Origin: an uncultured Clostridia bacterium
Lineage (GTDB): Bacteria > Bacillota > Clostridia > Christensenellales > Aristaeellaceae
Assembly: GCA_934615145.1 (NCBI GenBank)
Contig: CAKTTM010000037.1
Location: 1-11,190 of the forward strand
Direction of reading: 5' to 3'
Length of the DNA: 11,190 nt
Each line of letters begins with the position of its first letter. Position 1 is the first letter of the stretch. Positions 1 to 6,871 of this stretch are shown here, one piece after another. The notes beneath the pieces are model-generated. The model saw nothing but the letters and a program-made list of their open reading frames with translations. It was not told the origin of the DNA and did not search any database. The translations under genes and the position numbers were made by a program.

Positions 1-164
1 AGATTCACGTCATTCTCAACGGTGTCGATCCTCGCCGGTTCCGGCCCCGTCCACGGGACCAGGCGCTGCTCAGCCGCCTGCATCAGCCGCCGGAGGACAG
101 GCTGGGCGCCATCGAGCGCAGGCTGGATGTGCTGGAGGCTCAGATGGCAGGAGGCAGGCGATGA
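1..164 (+). CDS. 3' end of an unidentified gene, possibly phage-derived
   Basis: Reading from base 3 there is an open frame of 53 codons with no start in the window, ending in TGA at 162-164. The stop overlaps the start of the next gene in an ATGA arrangement, so the two are probably translationally coupled. The visible C-terminus is Arg/Pro-rich and then becomes a short charged amphipathic helix (RLGAIERRLDVLEAQM), which could be a small coiled coil. I recognise no family. Its position immediately before a holin suggests a phage tail-end or lysis-module protein, but this rests on context only. Confidence 0.5.
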   Translation, partial: IHVILNGVDPRRFRPRPRDQALLSRLHQPPEDRLGAIERRLDVLEAQMAGGRR

Positions 165-577
165 AGGGCATCTGGAAATGGTGCCTGAGCGCCCTGGGCA
201 CGCTGGGCGCCTGGCTGTGCTGGGCGCTGGGCGGCTGGGATCTGGCGCTGGGCATGATGTTCTTGATCATGGGGTTGGACCTGCTGACCGGGCTGCTGTG
301 CAGTTTTGCCGGCAAGAGCCAGAAGTCGCCCGGCGGCGGATTTTTAAGCGGCGCCTTCTTCCAGGGCCTCAGCCGCAAGCTGATGATGCTGGCCCTGGTC
401 ATGCTGGCCACCGCCCTGGACAGGCTGCTTGACAGCCAGGGCGTCAGCCGCCTGGCGGTGATCGGCTTCTACGCCGCCAATGAGGGCCTGAGCATCGTGG
501 AAAACGGGGCGCTGCTGGGCCTGCCCTTCCCCAAGGGGGTGCTCAAGCTGCTGGAGGCCATGCGAAAGGAGGAATAG
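161..577 (+). CDS. Phage holin, Cph1/TcdE-like family
   Basis: A 138-residue small membrane protein of the toxin-secretion/phage-lysis holin type (Pfam Phage_holin_4 family). Holins assemble in the cytoplasmic membrane and open it so that an endolysin can reach the wall; TcdE-like relatives have been linked to toxin export. Hydrophobic segments lie at about residues 10-25, 28-49 and 72-90. Family-like motifs include DLLTG (40-44), a GLSRKLMML stretch (69-77) and the C-terminal signature FYAANEGLSIVEN (103-115) followed by GLPFP. The length is normal for the family. An AGGAGG Shine-Dalgarno at 149-154 sits 6 nt before the ATG. No endolysin follows: the gene is succeeded by a terminator and then opposite-strand chromosomal genes, so this is either the end of a prophage or a remnant. 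Confidence 0.85.
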   Translation: MKGIWKWCLSALGTLGAWLCWALGGWDLALGMMFLIMGLDLLTGLLCSFAGKSQKSPGGGFLSGAFFQGLSRKLMMLALVMLATALDRLLDSQGVSRLAVIGFYAANEGLSIVENGALLGLPFPKGVLKLLEAMRKEE

Positions 578-591
578 GCAACAACAAAAGG

Positions 592-624
592 GGCCGGAGC
601 GGGCAATCGCCTGCTCCGGCCTTT
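592..624. terminator. Bidirectional rho-independent terminator between convergent genes
   Basis: Two 13-nt arms (592-604 and 609-621) form a GC-rich hairpin with a 4-nt loop; one pair is a G-U wobble on the plus-strand transcript. On the plus strand it is followed by TTT. On the minus strand the hairpin is followed by a U-rich run (complement of the A-rich tract at 581-590). It therefore plausibly ends both the holin transcript and the convergent sigma/membrane-protein transcript. Confidence 0.8.
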
Positions 625-641
625 GTGCTGTGAACTTACTC

Positions 642-1490
642 TTAGGGCGTGCAGAACTGCCTTTCAAAAGTATCGACGGCCTCCATAGCGCCGCAGTCCA
701 TCAATCGCTGCCAGGTGGGGCGGGCGAAGTAGTCCTGCTCGCTCATGCCCTCGGGCAGGGGCCCGTAGTCAAGGAATTCCATGGCCAGGTCATCGGATGA
801 AAGAATGAGCAGCTTGTCGCGGTGGGCGGCCTGTATCAGGGCGCTGATCTGGGCCCTGTCCTCGGGCAGCTGGGGCCTGTGCTCCATGCGCCAGCCGGGG
901 GCCAGCCTGAGCACATGAAAGCGTGTCGTCCAGCGGATGGGGCCATCCAGCTTAATGTCGTGCTCGGTCTGCTCGCCCTCGCGGCTGTAGAGCACCATGT
1001 CCACCGCGTAGTTGCCGGGACCGTTCTCATTGGCATAGAGCTCGGGCAGCCAGACGCCGTCTATCAATTCAAAGCCCATCTCCACATCGCCGACATATTG
1101 CTTGCCCTCCTGGCTGGTGGCAAAGACCTGGGGGAAGACATAGACCGGCGCCGCGCCCTCCTTGTGCGCCATGTGCAGGGCCAGGTAGAGCCTGGCGCCA
1201 TCGGTATAGGCGTCATTGATGTCAAGGGCCATCCACTGGTTCTCATGATGGTCGTTAATGAGGGTGATCTGATCCTGCTTGTCCTTTGGCAGCCAGCCGC
1301 GGATGCTGGACATATAATTGATGGCGGTCACCGTGCCAGCCAGCAAGACCAGGGCGAGCGCTACCGCCAGCGCCAGGGGCATTTTGCGTTTCATATGGTC
1401 CTCCTTCAGGCCCCGCACCTGTTGTACCAGGGCCTCTTCCGTGGCAGGAGGGATGGGCGGGTAGTGCTGTCCTAAATCTTCAAAGCGCAT
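642..1490 (-). CDS. Single-pass membrane protein, probable anti-sigma factor for the adjacent ECF sigma
   Basis: A 282-residue protein with a short soluble N-terminus (1-36), one hydrophobic segment (about 37-58) and an extracytoplasmic domain of about 220 residues with no family I recognise. This topology, plus an 11-nt overlap with the end of an ECF sigma gene, is the usual layout of a membrane anti-sigma factor that binds sigma through its cytoplasmic N-terminus. The Hx3Cx2C zinc anti-sigma motif is absent, as in many Bacillota partners. The ATG at 1490 has a GAGGAGG Shine-Dalgarno 6 nt upstream. A second ATG in frame at 1394 (residue 33) also has a near-perfect site, described separately. 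The extracytoplasmic part has only two Cys (266 and 280, near its end). The role comes from context and topology, not from a recognised domain. Confidence 0.72.
   Translation of the reverse strand: MRFEDLGQHYPPIPPATEEALVQQVRGLKEDHMKRKMPLALAVALALVLLAGTVTAINYMSSIRGWLPKDKQDQITLINDHHENQWMALDINDAYTDGARLYLALHMAHKEGAAPVYVFPQVFATSQEGKQYVGDVEMGFELIDGVWLPELYANENGPGNYAVDMVLYSREGEQTEHDIKLDGPIRWTTRFHVLRLAPGWRMEHRPQLPEDRAQISALIQAAHRDKLLILSSDDLAMEFLDYGPLPEGMSEQDYFARPTWQRLMDCGAMEAVDTFERQFCTP
1392..1406 (-). promoter_or_regulatory. Strong internal Shine-Dalgarno and in-frame ATG inside the anti-sigma gene
   Basis: On the minus strand AAGGAGG (1406-1400) precedes an ATG (1394-1392) by 5 nt, an ideal ribosome-binding geometry. 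The ATG is in frame at residue 33, just before the membrane segment. Initiation here would yield a roughly 250-residue form lacking the cytoplasmic N-terminus expected to bind sigma. The same bases also encode Lys-Glu-Asp, so the match may be chance. Confidence 0.45.
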
Positions 1491-1971
1491 GGGATGCCTC
1501 CTCTCCGGCCAGTAGTTGTAGCTTGAGCGCCTTGCGCGCCTGCATCAGGCGTCCCCGGACGGTGCTTTGCGGCAGGCGCAGCAGGGCTGCGATCTCCTTG
1601 ATGGGCAGGCCCTCCAGGTAGTGCAGCACCAGGCAGAGGCGCTGCTTGTCCGGCAGGCGGTCGATGGCGTCCTGCAGGCTCATGTCATGGGCGGGGCTGG
1701 GTGTCTGCGGCAGCTGATCCATCGGGATCAATCGCTGCTGCCTGCGCTGTATGTTGCGGCATTCATTGATCAGGATGCGCATCAGCCAGGGGTCGAACTG
1801 CTGGATGTCGCGCAGGGTCTGCCGCTTTTCCCAGACCTTCTGCAGCGCCTGCTGCATGGCGTCCTGCCGGTCAGCGTCGCCGCGCAGCAGGGCGCTGGCC
1901 ACACGGTACATGCGGCTACCCAGGCTCCTCACCTTGTCCTCCAGAAACTGTTTGTCGATCAGGCTGATCAC
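1480..1971 (-). CDS. ECF-type RNA polymerase sigma factor
   Basis: A 163-residue sigma-70 family protein of the extracytoplasmic-function group, which has only regions 2 and 4. Region 2 spans about residues 14-78, with the helix YRVASALLRGDADRQDAMQQ and the conserved FDPWLMRILINECRN stretch. A short linker follows. Region 4 lies at about 98-150, with a helix-turn-helix around IKEIAALLRLPQSTVRGRLMQARKALK (124-150). It should direct RNA polymerase to stress- or envelope-responsive promoters and be held inactive by the overlapping membrane protein. The chosen start is GTG at 1971; an in-frame stop lies 4 codons upstream. The purine-rich GAGAGG site is only 2 nt from this GTG, which is tight, so the exact start is uncertain by a few codons. 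A putative autoregulatory promoter lies upstream. Confidence 0.9.
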   Translation of the reverse strand: MISLIDKQFLEDKVRSLGSRMYRVASALLRGDADRQDAMQQALQKVWEKRQTLRDIQQFDPWLMRILINECRNIQRRQQRLIPMDQLPQTPSPAHDMSLQDAIDRLPDKQRLCLVLHYLEGLPIKEIAALLRLPQSTVRGRLMQARKALKLQLLAGEEASHAL

Positions 1972-1991
1972 TTCCTCTCACCCATTCAGAC

Positions 1992-2010
1992 GCGTCTACC
2001 CTATAGACGC
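1992..2010. repeat. Perfect 7-bp inverted repeat at the sigma-gene promoter
   Basis: GCGTCTA (1992-1998) and TAGACGC (2004-2010) are perfect reverse complements separated by 5 nt. One arm coincides with the proposed CGTCTA -10 element of the sigma gene; the other lies just downstream, near the expected transcription start. It could be an operator, a 5'-end RNA hairpin, or paired ECF -10 motifs facing each other. Confidence 0.5.
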
Positions 2011-2031
2011 ACGGACGGCAGACAAAGTCAA
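2004..2031 (-). promoter_or_regulatory. Putative ECF-type autoregulated promoter of the sigma gene
   Basis: On the minus strand TTGACT (2031-2026) is followed after 16 nt by CGTCTA (2009-2004). A CGTCTA -10 element with a short -35 about 16 nt away resembles the self-controlled promoters of SigX/SigV-like ECF factors in Bacillota. A housekeeping reading (TTGACT, 18 nt, TCTATA) is also possible from the same bases. The start codon is about 33 nt downstream. Assignment is by motif and position only. Confidence 0.5.
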
Positions 2032-2040
2032 ACGCCGCGC

Positions 2041-2082
2041 AAACAAAAAGCGCTGCCCCAAGCCTGGAAGCCGGGGCAGCGC
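2041..2082 (-). terminator. Rho-independent terminator of the ABC importer operon
   Basis: Perfect 10-bp arms (2073-2082 and 2050-2059) enclose a 13-nt loop. On the minus strand the hairpin is followed directly by TTTTTGTTT (2049-2041). It begins about 22 nt after the stop of the last permease gene and cleanly separates the importer operon from the sigma gene, whose putative promoter starts just beyond it. Confidence 0.88.
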
Positions 2083-2104
2083 AGTGTCATTGATGCTTGA
2101 TGGT

Positions 2105-3373
2105 TTACTTGGCGCCCTCCAGCTGGGGCTGGGCGGGCTTTTTGGCGCTCTTCCAGGCGTGCATGACCAGGGCGACGGCGATGACGCCGTAGCAGAGGAA
2201 GACGCGGAAGAACTCGCCGATGGCCGGATCGCCAAACAGCACCGTGCCCGCGTCCTGGGAGACCACGAACAGCGTGTGGAAGAGGATGCAGCCGATGATG
2301 GCCTGGGTGTTGGTGGCGCGGTTGATGCTGGCGCCGCCCACCAGGATGGCAGCGCCCGCGTAGAGGCCCACCATTTCGTGCGCCGCATAGGTCTGCAGGG
2401 TGCCCAGGTTCTGGATGAAGATGATCTGGCCCCAGCCGGCCAGCACGGTGGAAATTACGATGGCCTTGATGCGCACCTTGTTGACATGGATGCCCGCCGC
2501 GTTGGCGACCACCCGGTTTTGCCCCACGGCGCGGAACTTTTGCCCGAGCTTGGTGCGCATGATCAGCACATTGAATAGGCACAGCGCGGCCACCACCAGG
2601 AAGGTGATCACAGGCACCGTCACCTGCACGAACTGGGCCTTGACGATGGGGATGGTGTAAAGCAGGCTTAGCCCCAGCGCCAGCGCGCCAAAGCGCAGCG
2701 CCTGCTTCTGGCTGATCTGTTTAGTCAAGTAGAGTCCCACAGCCGCCAGCAGCACGATGGCGCTGACGCCGTAGAGCGCTGCACTGAAGTCCACCCGCCA
2801 CAGGCTGTCCAGCGCGCTTTGCATGCCGGCCTGGCCAGACATGATCAGCGTGTTGGCCACACCGGTGGCGCCCACGATGGTGACACTGGGGTTGAGCGGT
2901 ATCAGCTTGCCAAAGATGAACAGGAAGAGCAGCTGGTAGGCGCCATTGGCAAAATAGCCCAGGATCAGCGAGCCGATGGTCTCCTGCCCCTTCATTTTGT
3001 TGAGCAGGGCACCTATCAGGAAGCCAAAGCCCGCCGCCAGCGGCAGCGTGATGGCGCCGGCCAGTATCAGGCCCGCCATGCCCTTGACGCCCCAGTTGAT
3101 GGCCAGCAGCAGGCCCACCTGCGCCGCCATGGCGCCGATGGTGATGGCAAAGTTGATGCCCATGCCCGCGATGATGGGGATGATAAGCGCCAGGATGATG
3201 AACAGGTTGCGGCTTAGGCGGTTCATCAGCTGAAAGAGGATAACCGTCAGCGGCTGGCCGGAGGCCGCCACGAAGACCAAGGAGAGTACCAGGAAGACAT
3301 AGGTGACCACATACTCGCGCAGGTTGGTCGCCAGCCTTTCGCCCAGGGATTTCTTGTTGATGCTGTCAAGCAC
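2105..3373 (-). CDS. ABC importer permease, BPD_transp_2 family (second permease)
   Basis: A 422-residue integral membrane permease of the branched-chain amino acid/sugar/nucleoside class (BPD_transp_2), predicted to form the transmembrane pathway with the preceding permease. Hydrophobic segments occur at about residues 22-40, 58-80, 85-125, 150-168, 200-218, 228-245, 253-273, 303-322, 335-352, 362-376 and 390-408. The cytoplasmic coupling loop is recognisable (LGQKFRAVGQNRVVANAAGI, about 276-295), as is the GGASINRA motif near the C-terminus. The frame is open to a GTG at 3382, but GTG at 3373 is preferred: GGAGGTGA (3379-3386) lies 5 nt upstream of it, while the 3382 GTG overlaps that same site. 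The start overlaps the stop of the upstream permease by 8 nt, consistent with coupled synthesis. A terminator follows. The ligand is unknown; a nucleoside-type compound is inferred from context. Confidence 0.88.
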   Translation of the reverse strand: MLDSINKKSLGERLATNLREYVVTYVFLVLSLVFVAASGQPLTVILFQLMNRLSRNLFIILALIIPIIAGMGINFAITIGAMAAQVGLLLAINWGVKGMAGLILAGAITLPLAAGFGFLIGALLNKMKGQETIGSLILGYFANGAYQLLFLFIFGKLIPLNPSVTIVGATGVANTLIMSGQAGMQSALDSLWRVDFSAALYGVSAIVLLAAVGLYLTKQISQKQALRFGALALGLSLLYTIPIVKAQFVQVTVPVITFLVVAALCLFNVLIMRTKLGQKFRAVGQNRVVANAAGIHVNKVRIKAIVISTVLAGWGQIIFIQNLGTLQTYAAHEMVGLYAGAAILVGGASINRATNTQAIIGCILFHTLFVVSQDAGTVLFGDPAIGEFFRVFLCYGVIAVALVMHAWKSAKKPAQPQLEGAK

Positions 3374-5258
3374 GCTGCTCACCTCCCGCTTGCGTCAGGG
3401 CATAGAGTATGATGCCGTTGGAGATCAGGATGCGCATGACCTCCGACAGGCCGCCGACGGATATCATGGCGTTGGCCACCTGGATGCCCATGGCCAGCAC
3501 CCCCTGGAAGAGGAAGGTGCCGATCAGCACATGGCTGACCTTGGCCCGGCTGGTGGATGCGCCGCCGATCAAAATGGCGCTGGCGGCGATGAAGCCCATC
3601 TGCCGGGGGCCGTTGTAGAGCTGCATGAAGCCAAAGCTCTGCGAGTAGACGATGATGCCGACGGCCGCGATCACGGTGGACAGCGTGGTGCCGATGATGC
3701 GCATCTGATCCACCTTGATGCCAGAGGCCTCGGCAAAGCGCGGGTTGCTGCCGGCTGCGATCAGGGCCACCCCGGTCTTGGAGCGGGTGAACAGCCACAT
3801 GCCAAGCGCGCTGAGCAGCAGGAAGAGGAGTAGCCCCGTGGGCACCAGGATGCCAAAGACGCGCAGCGAGCCCAGCGAATCCAGCAATTGGCCGATGGAG
3901 CCCTTCATGTTGTGCATCAGGCGCAGGCCCGTGCCCAGCGCCCAGGTGAGCTTAGGGTTCCTGAAGGGCAGCACCATCCAGGCGATGCACATGAGCGAGA
4001 CAAAGCTGAAGCCCACATAGGTGGCCACTGTCATCTCAGAGCCCTTGAGGCGGTTTAGCAGCTTGCCATAGAGCCAGCCCATGGGCAGCGCCAGCAGGAT
4101 GCCGCCGACGACCGCAAAGGCAAAGGCGCCCCAGCCGGTCATGTTCATTTCCAGCGCGATCATGGTGCTCATCAGGCCGGCGATGATGCCGATGGGCATG
4201 CCCATGTTCAGGCTGATGCCCGACTGTATGCCCGGCAGCATGGCCAGCACCAGGATGCCGTACATGCCGGTGCGCTTGAGGGTATCGCTGAGCATGCTGG
4301 ACACCGACAGGCCATAGAGCGCGCCCAGTATCAGCAGCAGGATGAAGAACAGCAGGATGATCAGCCGGGGCGTGCCCAGCTTTCTGGTCAGCTGTTTATA
4401 ATACAGCACCGTCAGCGCCGAGATGATTAGCCCGATGGCGATCGCCAGCGCGCTGGTGGCCTTGCGGGCGATGGTCATGGCCTGGCGGTCGCTGCCCTGC
4501 AGGGCCTGCTCGGCATCGGCCTGGGCGTAGCGGTCATACTCCCGCTCAAAGCTATCGCCCTGCGTGTAGACGGTGGCCAGGATGGGGGCCTTGAGCTTGT
4601 CCTTGGCCTCCTCCGGCAGGTCGGGCAGGGCCTGTGTCAGGCTCAAATACAGACCGTCGTAGAGCGGATCCAGCGCGGCCTGCAGGTCCTTCAACTGCTG
4701 GGAGGGCACAAAGGCGCTGTAGTCGATGGTCTCTTCCTGGGTGATGAGCACATCGCTCACCTCACCGCCCTCGGCGCTGAGCTCGGCCTGGGTATCTGGC
4801 ACCTGCAGCTCAGCCGCCTTGGCCTGGGCCTGCGCGGCCGCGGCGTAGGCGGCGCGCTCTTGCTGATCCTGCCTGCCATAGGCTTGCTGCGCCTGATAGA
4901 GGCTGGCGATGGCGCCGGTGATGGGCGCGCTGTCCACCGCGTCAAACTGCGCGTAGCGCTCGATGGCGGCGTTCAGCGCGATGGCCTCCTGCTCAGAGGC
5001 GTAGGTGGCCGTCTGGGCCCTTGTCATCTTCACCTCGGCCGCGTGGGCGCGGGCGGCGATGCGGGCCTCTCTGGCGATATCGTCGATGACGGCGCCCACC
5101 GATACGCGCATCACCGCGTGGGTGCGCATGTCGGCCAGGGCCCTATTCGCCTGCTCGCCGCCGCGCAGCACCAGGCCATAGACGCCCACCGCCAGCAGCA
5201 GCAGCGACACGGCCAGTATCAGCGCGAAGATGATCTTTCTTCCCTTGCTAATCTTCAT
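3366..5258 (-). CDS. ABC importer permease with a large N-terminal extracytoplasmic domain
   Basis: A 630-residue permease, far longer than the roughly 300-400 residues usual for BPD_transp_2 proteins. The extra length is at the N-terminus: a basic start (KISKGRK), a transmembrane helix (about 9-31), then about 235 mostly helical, Ala/Gln/Glu-rich residues (32-266) expected outside the membrane, then a return helix (269-287) ending in KQLTRKLG. The conserved permease core follows, with hydrophobic segments from about 297 to 622. The coupling loop GVALIAAGSNPRFAEASGI is at 496-514 and GGASTSRA at 565-572. The gene starts 1 nt after the ATPase stop (TGACATG) and overlaps the next permease. The extra domain has no Cys and matches no family I recognise; it may dock or position the stalked binding protein. 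Confidence 0.88.
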   Translation of the reverse strand: MKISKGRKIIFALILAVSLLLLAVGVYGLVLRGGEQANRALADMRTHAVMRVSVGAVIDDIAREARIAARAHAAEVKMTRAQTATYASEQEAIALNAAIERYAQFDAVDSAPITGAIASLYQAQQAYGRQDQQERAAYAAAAQAQAKAAELQVPDTQAELSAEGGEVSDVLITQEETIDYSAFVPSQQLKDLQAALDPLYDGLYLSLTQALPDLPEEAKDKLKAPILATVYTQGDSFEREYDRYAQADAEQALQGSDRQAMTIARKATSALAIAIGLIISALTVLYYKQLTRKLGTPRLIILLFFILLLILGALYGLSVSSMLSDTLKRTGMYGILVLAMLPGIQSGISLNMGMPIGIIAGLMSTMIALEMNMTGWGAFAFAVVGGILLALPMGWLYGKLLNRLKGSEMTVATYVGFSFVSLMCIAWMVLPFRNPKLTWALGTGLRLMHNMKGSIGQLLDSLGSLRVFGILVPTGLLLFLLLSALGMWLFTRSKTGVALIAAGSNPRFAEASGIKVDQMRIIGTTLSTVIAAVGIIVYSQSFGFMQLYNGPRQMGFIAASAILIGGASTSRAKVSHVLIGTFLFQGVLAMGIQVANAMISVGGLSEVMRILISNGIILYALTQAGGEQRA

Positions 5259-5259
5259 G

Positions 5260-6855
5260 TCAGTTCAGGGCCTCCTCGGGCTTGATGCCGCTCATGGCCA
5301 GGCCAAAGCTGGCATCGGGGCTGTCGGGCTTCAAGATGCTGGCGATGCGCCCCTCGGCCACGATGGCGATGCGGTCGCAGATGGAGCGCAGCTCAAAGAG
5401 CTCGGAGGAGACGATCACGATCGTCAGCCCCTGCTCGCGGTTGAGCCGCGCCAGCGTCTCCAGCACCAGGGTCTTGGCGCCGATGTCGATGCCGCGCGTG
5501 GGCTCGGAGACAAAGAGGAAGCGCGGCTCCAGCGTCAGCGCCCGCGCGATGCAGACCTTTTGCTGGTTGCCGCCAGACAGCGTGCCCACATGCTGCGCGG
5601 GCGACTGGCAGCGGATGTCCAGCTCCTGTATCATCTGCCTTGCGTGCTCGCGCATGCGCTTGCTATCCAGCAGCTTCAGGCCCTTGGGGCCCTTGAGGAA
5701 CTGCTGGCGCACCTGCACCGCGCTAAAGACGATGTTGTCTTCAATCCCCTGATCCAGCAGCAGGCCCACCTCGCGGCGATCCTCTGACACCATGGCCAGG
5801 CCCATCTTGAGCGCCTCGTGCGCGTTATTGAGCGGCAGCGGCTGGCCAAACAGGCTGGCCTCGCCCTGCGCGGGGTAGAGGCCCATGATGCCGTTGGGCA
5901 GGCCTACTTTGCCCTGCCCGGCCAGGCCGCCGATGCCCAGTATCTCGCCCTCATAGACATCCAGATCGATGTCGTGCACCCTTTCACCGGGCATGGCCAC
6001 CGACAGCCCGCGCACCTTGAGCGCCACCGCGTCCTTGATGGGCTCGGTCCTCTTGGGCAGGTGGATGGTCTCGCCCTCGCCGCGGCCTATCATCAGCGCT
6101 GCCATCTCCACCAGGCTGGTGTCACCGATGGCCTTGCTGGTGACCAGCTTGCCATCGCGCAGGATGGTGACGGCGTCGGCGCCGTCCAGCACCTCGTGCA
6201 GCCGGTGAGTGATGAAGATGATGGCAATGCCCTGGTCGGCGATGCCGCGCATGACGCGCAGCAGCTGATCGGCCTCGGACTCTGTCAGCACCGCGGTGGG
6301 CTCGTCAAAGACCAGCAGCTTGACGCCGGTCTTGTCGATCTCGCGGGCGATCTCCACAAACTGCATATAGCCCACCGGCAGGCCGCGCACCAGCGTGTCC
6401 TCCGAGAGGCCAATGCCCACCTGATCCAGCGCCTGCCTGGCGTCCTGCCGCATGCCGGCCATGTCCAGGCTCTCCAGATCATGGCCAAAGAGGCGGCTGA
6501 TGACAGAGGGCTTTGACAGCTCGCGGTTTAGCTTGATGTTCTCCGCGATGGTGAAGCCCGGTATCAGCATGAACTCCTGATGCACCATGCCGATGCCCTG
6601 GGCCATGGCGTCCTGGGGCGAGAGGATGTGGGTGGGCTGGCCGTCCAGCAGCACCTCACCCTGAAAGCCGCCTGTGCCATGGATGACGGGCATGCCAAAG
6701 AGTATGTTCATCAGCGTGGATTTGCCCGCGCCGTTCTCACCCAGCAGCGCATGGATCTCGCCCTTTTTGACCTTCAGGCTGACATCCTGCAGCACGGCGT
6801 TGTCGCCATACCTCTTGGTGATGTGGTTCATTTCCAGCATGTATTCAGATGCCAT
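5260..6855 (-). CDS. ABC importer ATPase with two nucleotide-binding domains
   Basis: A 531-residue tandem ATPase of the sugar/nucleoside importer type, energising transport through the two permeases encoded downstream. NBD1 has Walker A GENGAGKST (39-47), Walker B LLVFDEP (180-186) and an H-loop His (217), but its signature is degenerate (LPVGYMQ instead of LSGGQ). NBD2 has an intact signature LSGGNQQ (426-432) but a poor Walker A (GLAGQGKV, lacking the Ser/Thr), SEP in place of DEP at Walker B (Ser450), and SSE where the H-loop would be. Some NBD2 degeneracy is usual for this class. ATG at 6855 is preferred because AAAGGTGG sits 5 nt upstream; an in-frame GTG at 6864 lies inside that site. 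The stop is 1 nt from the next gene. Confidence 0.9.
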   Translation of the reverse strand: MASEYMLEMNHITKRYGDNAVLQDVSLKVKKGEIHALLGENGAGKSTLMNILFGMPVIHGTGGFQGEVLLDGQPTHILSPQDAMAQGIGMVHQEFMLIPGFTIAENIKLNRELSKPSVISRLFGHDLESLDMAGMRQDARQALDQVGIGLSEDTLVRGLPVGYMQFVEIAREIDKTGVKLLVFDEPTAVLTESEADQLLRVMRGIADQGIAIIFITHRLHEVLDGADAVTILRDGKLVTSKAIGDTSLVEMAALMIGRGEGETIHLPKRTEPIKDAVALKVRGLSVAMPGERVHDIDLDVYEGEILGIGGLAGQGKVGLPNGIMGLYPAQGEASLFGQPLPLNNAHEALKMGLAMVSEDRREVGLLLDQGIEDNIVFSAVQVRQQFLKGPKGLKLLDSKRMREHARQMIQELDIRCQSPAQHVGTLSGGNQQKVCIARALTLEPRFLFVSEPTRGIDIGAKTLVLETLARLNREQGLTIVIVSSELFELRSICDRIAIVAEGRIASILKPDSPDASFGLAMSGIKPEEALN

Positions 6856-6860
6856 TGTGT

Positions 6861-6868
6861 CCACCTTT
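6861..6868 (-). promoter_or_regulatory. Ribosome-binding site that decides the ATPase start
   Basis: AAAGGTGG on the minus strand lies 5 nt before the ATG at 6855. The alternative GTG start (6864-6862) is part of this site and has no better signal of its own. The site lies 3 nt beyond the palindromic element at 6872-6966, so folding of that element could affect access to it. Confidence 0.6.
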
Positions 6869-6871
6869 GAT

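Noticed and set aside
22..432. Plus-strand open frame overlapping the holin in another frame
   Set aside because: The holin frame carries membrane segments, family motifs and a strong Shine-Dalgarno; the overlapping frame has none of these.
1567..2578. Plus-strand open frames across the sigma gene and the last permease
   Set aside because: They run through a promoter and a terminator of the minus-strand genes and have no family-like sequence; judged shadows.
6862..6864. GTG as start of the ATPase
   Set aside because: It lies inside the AAAGGTGG site that properly positions the ATG at 6855, and the three added residues carry no family sequence.
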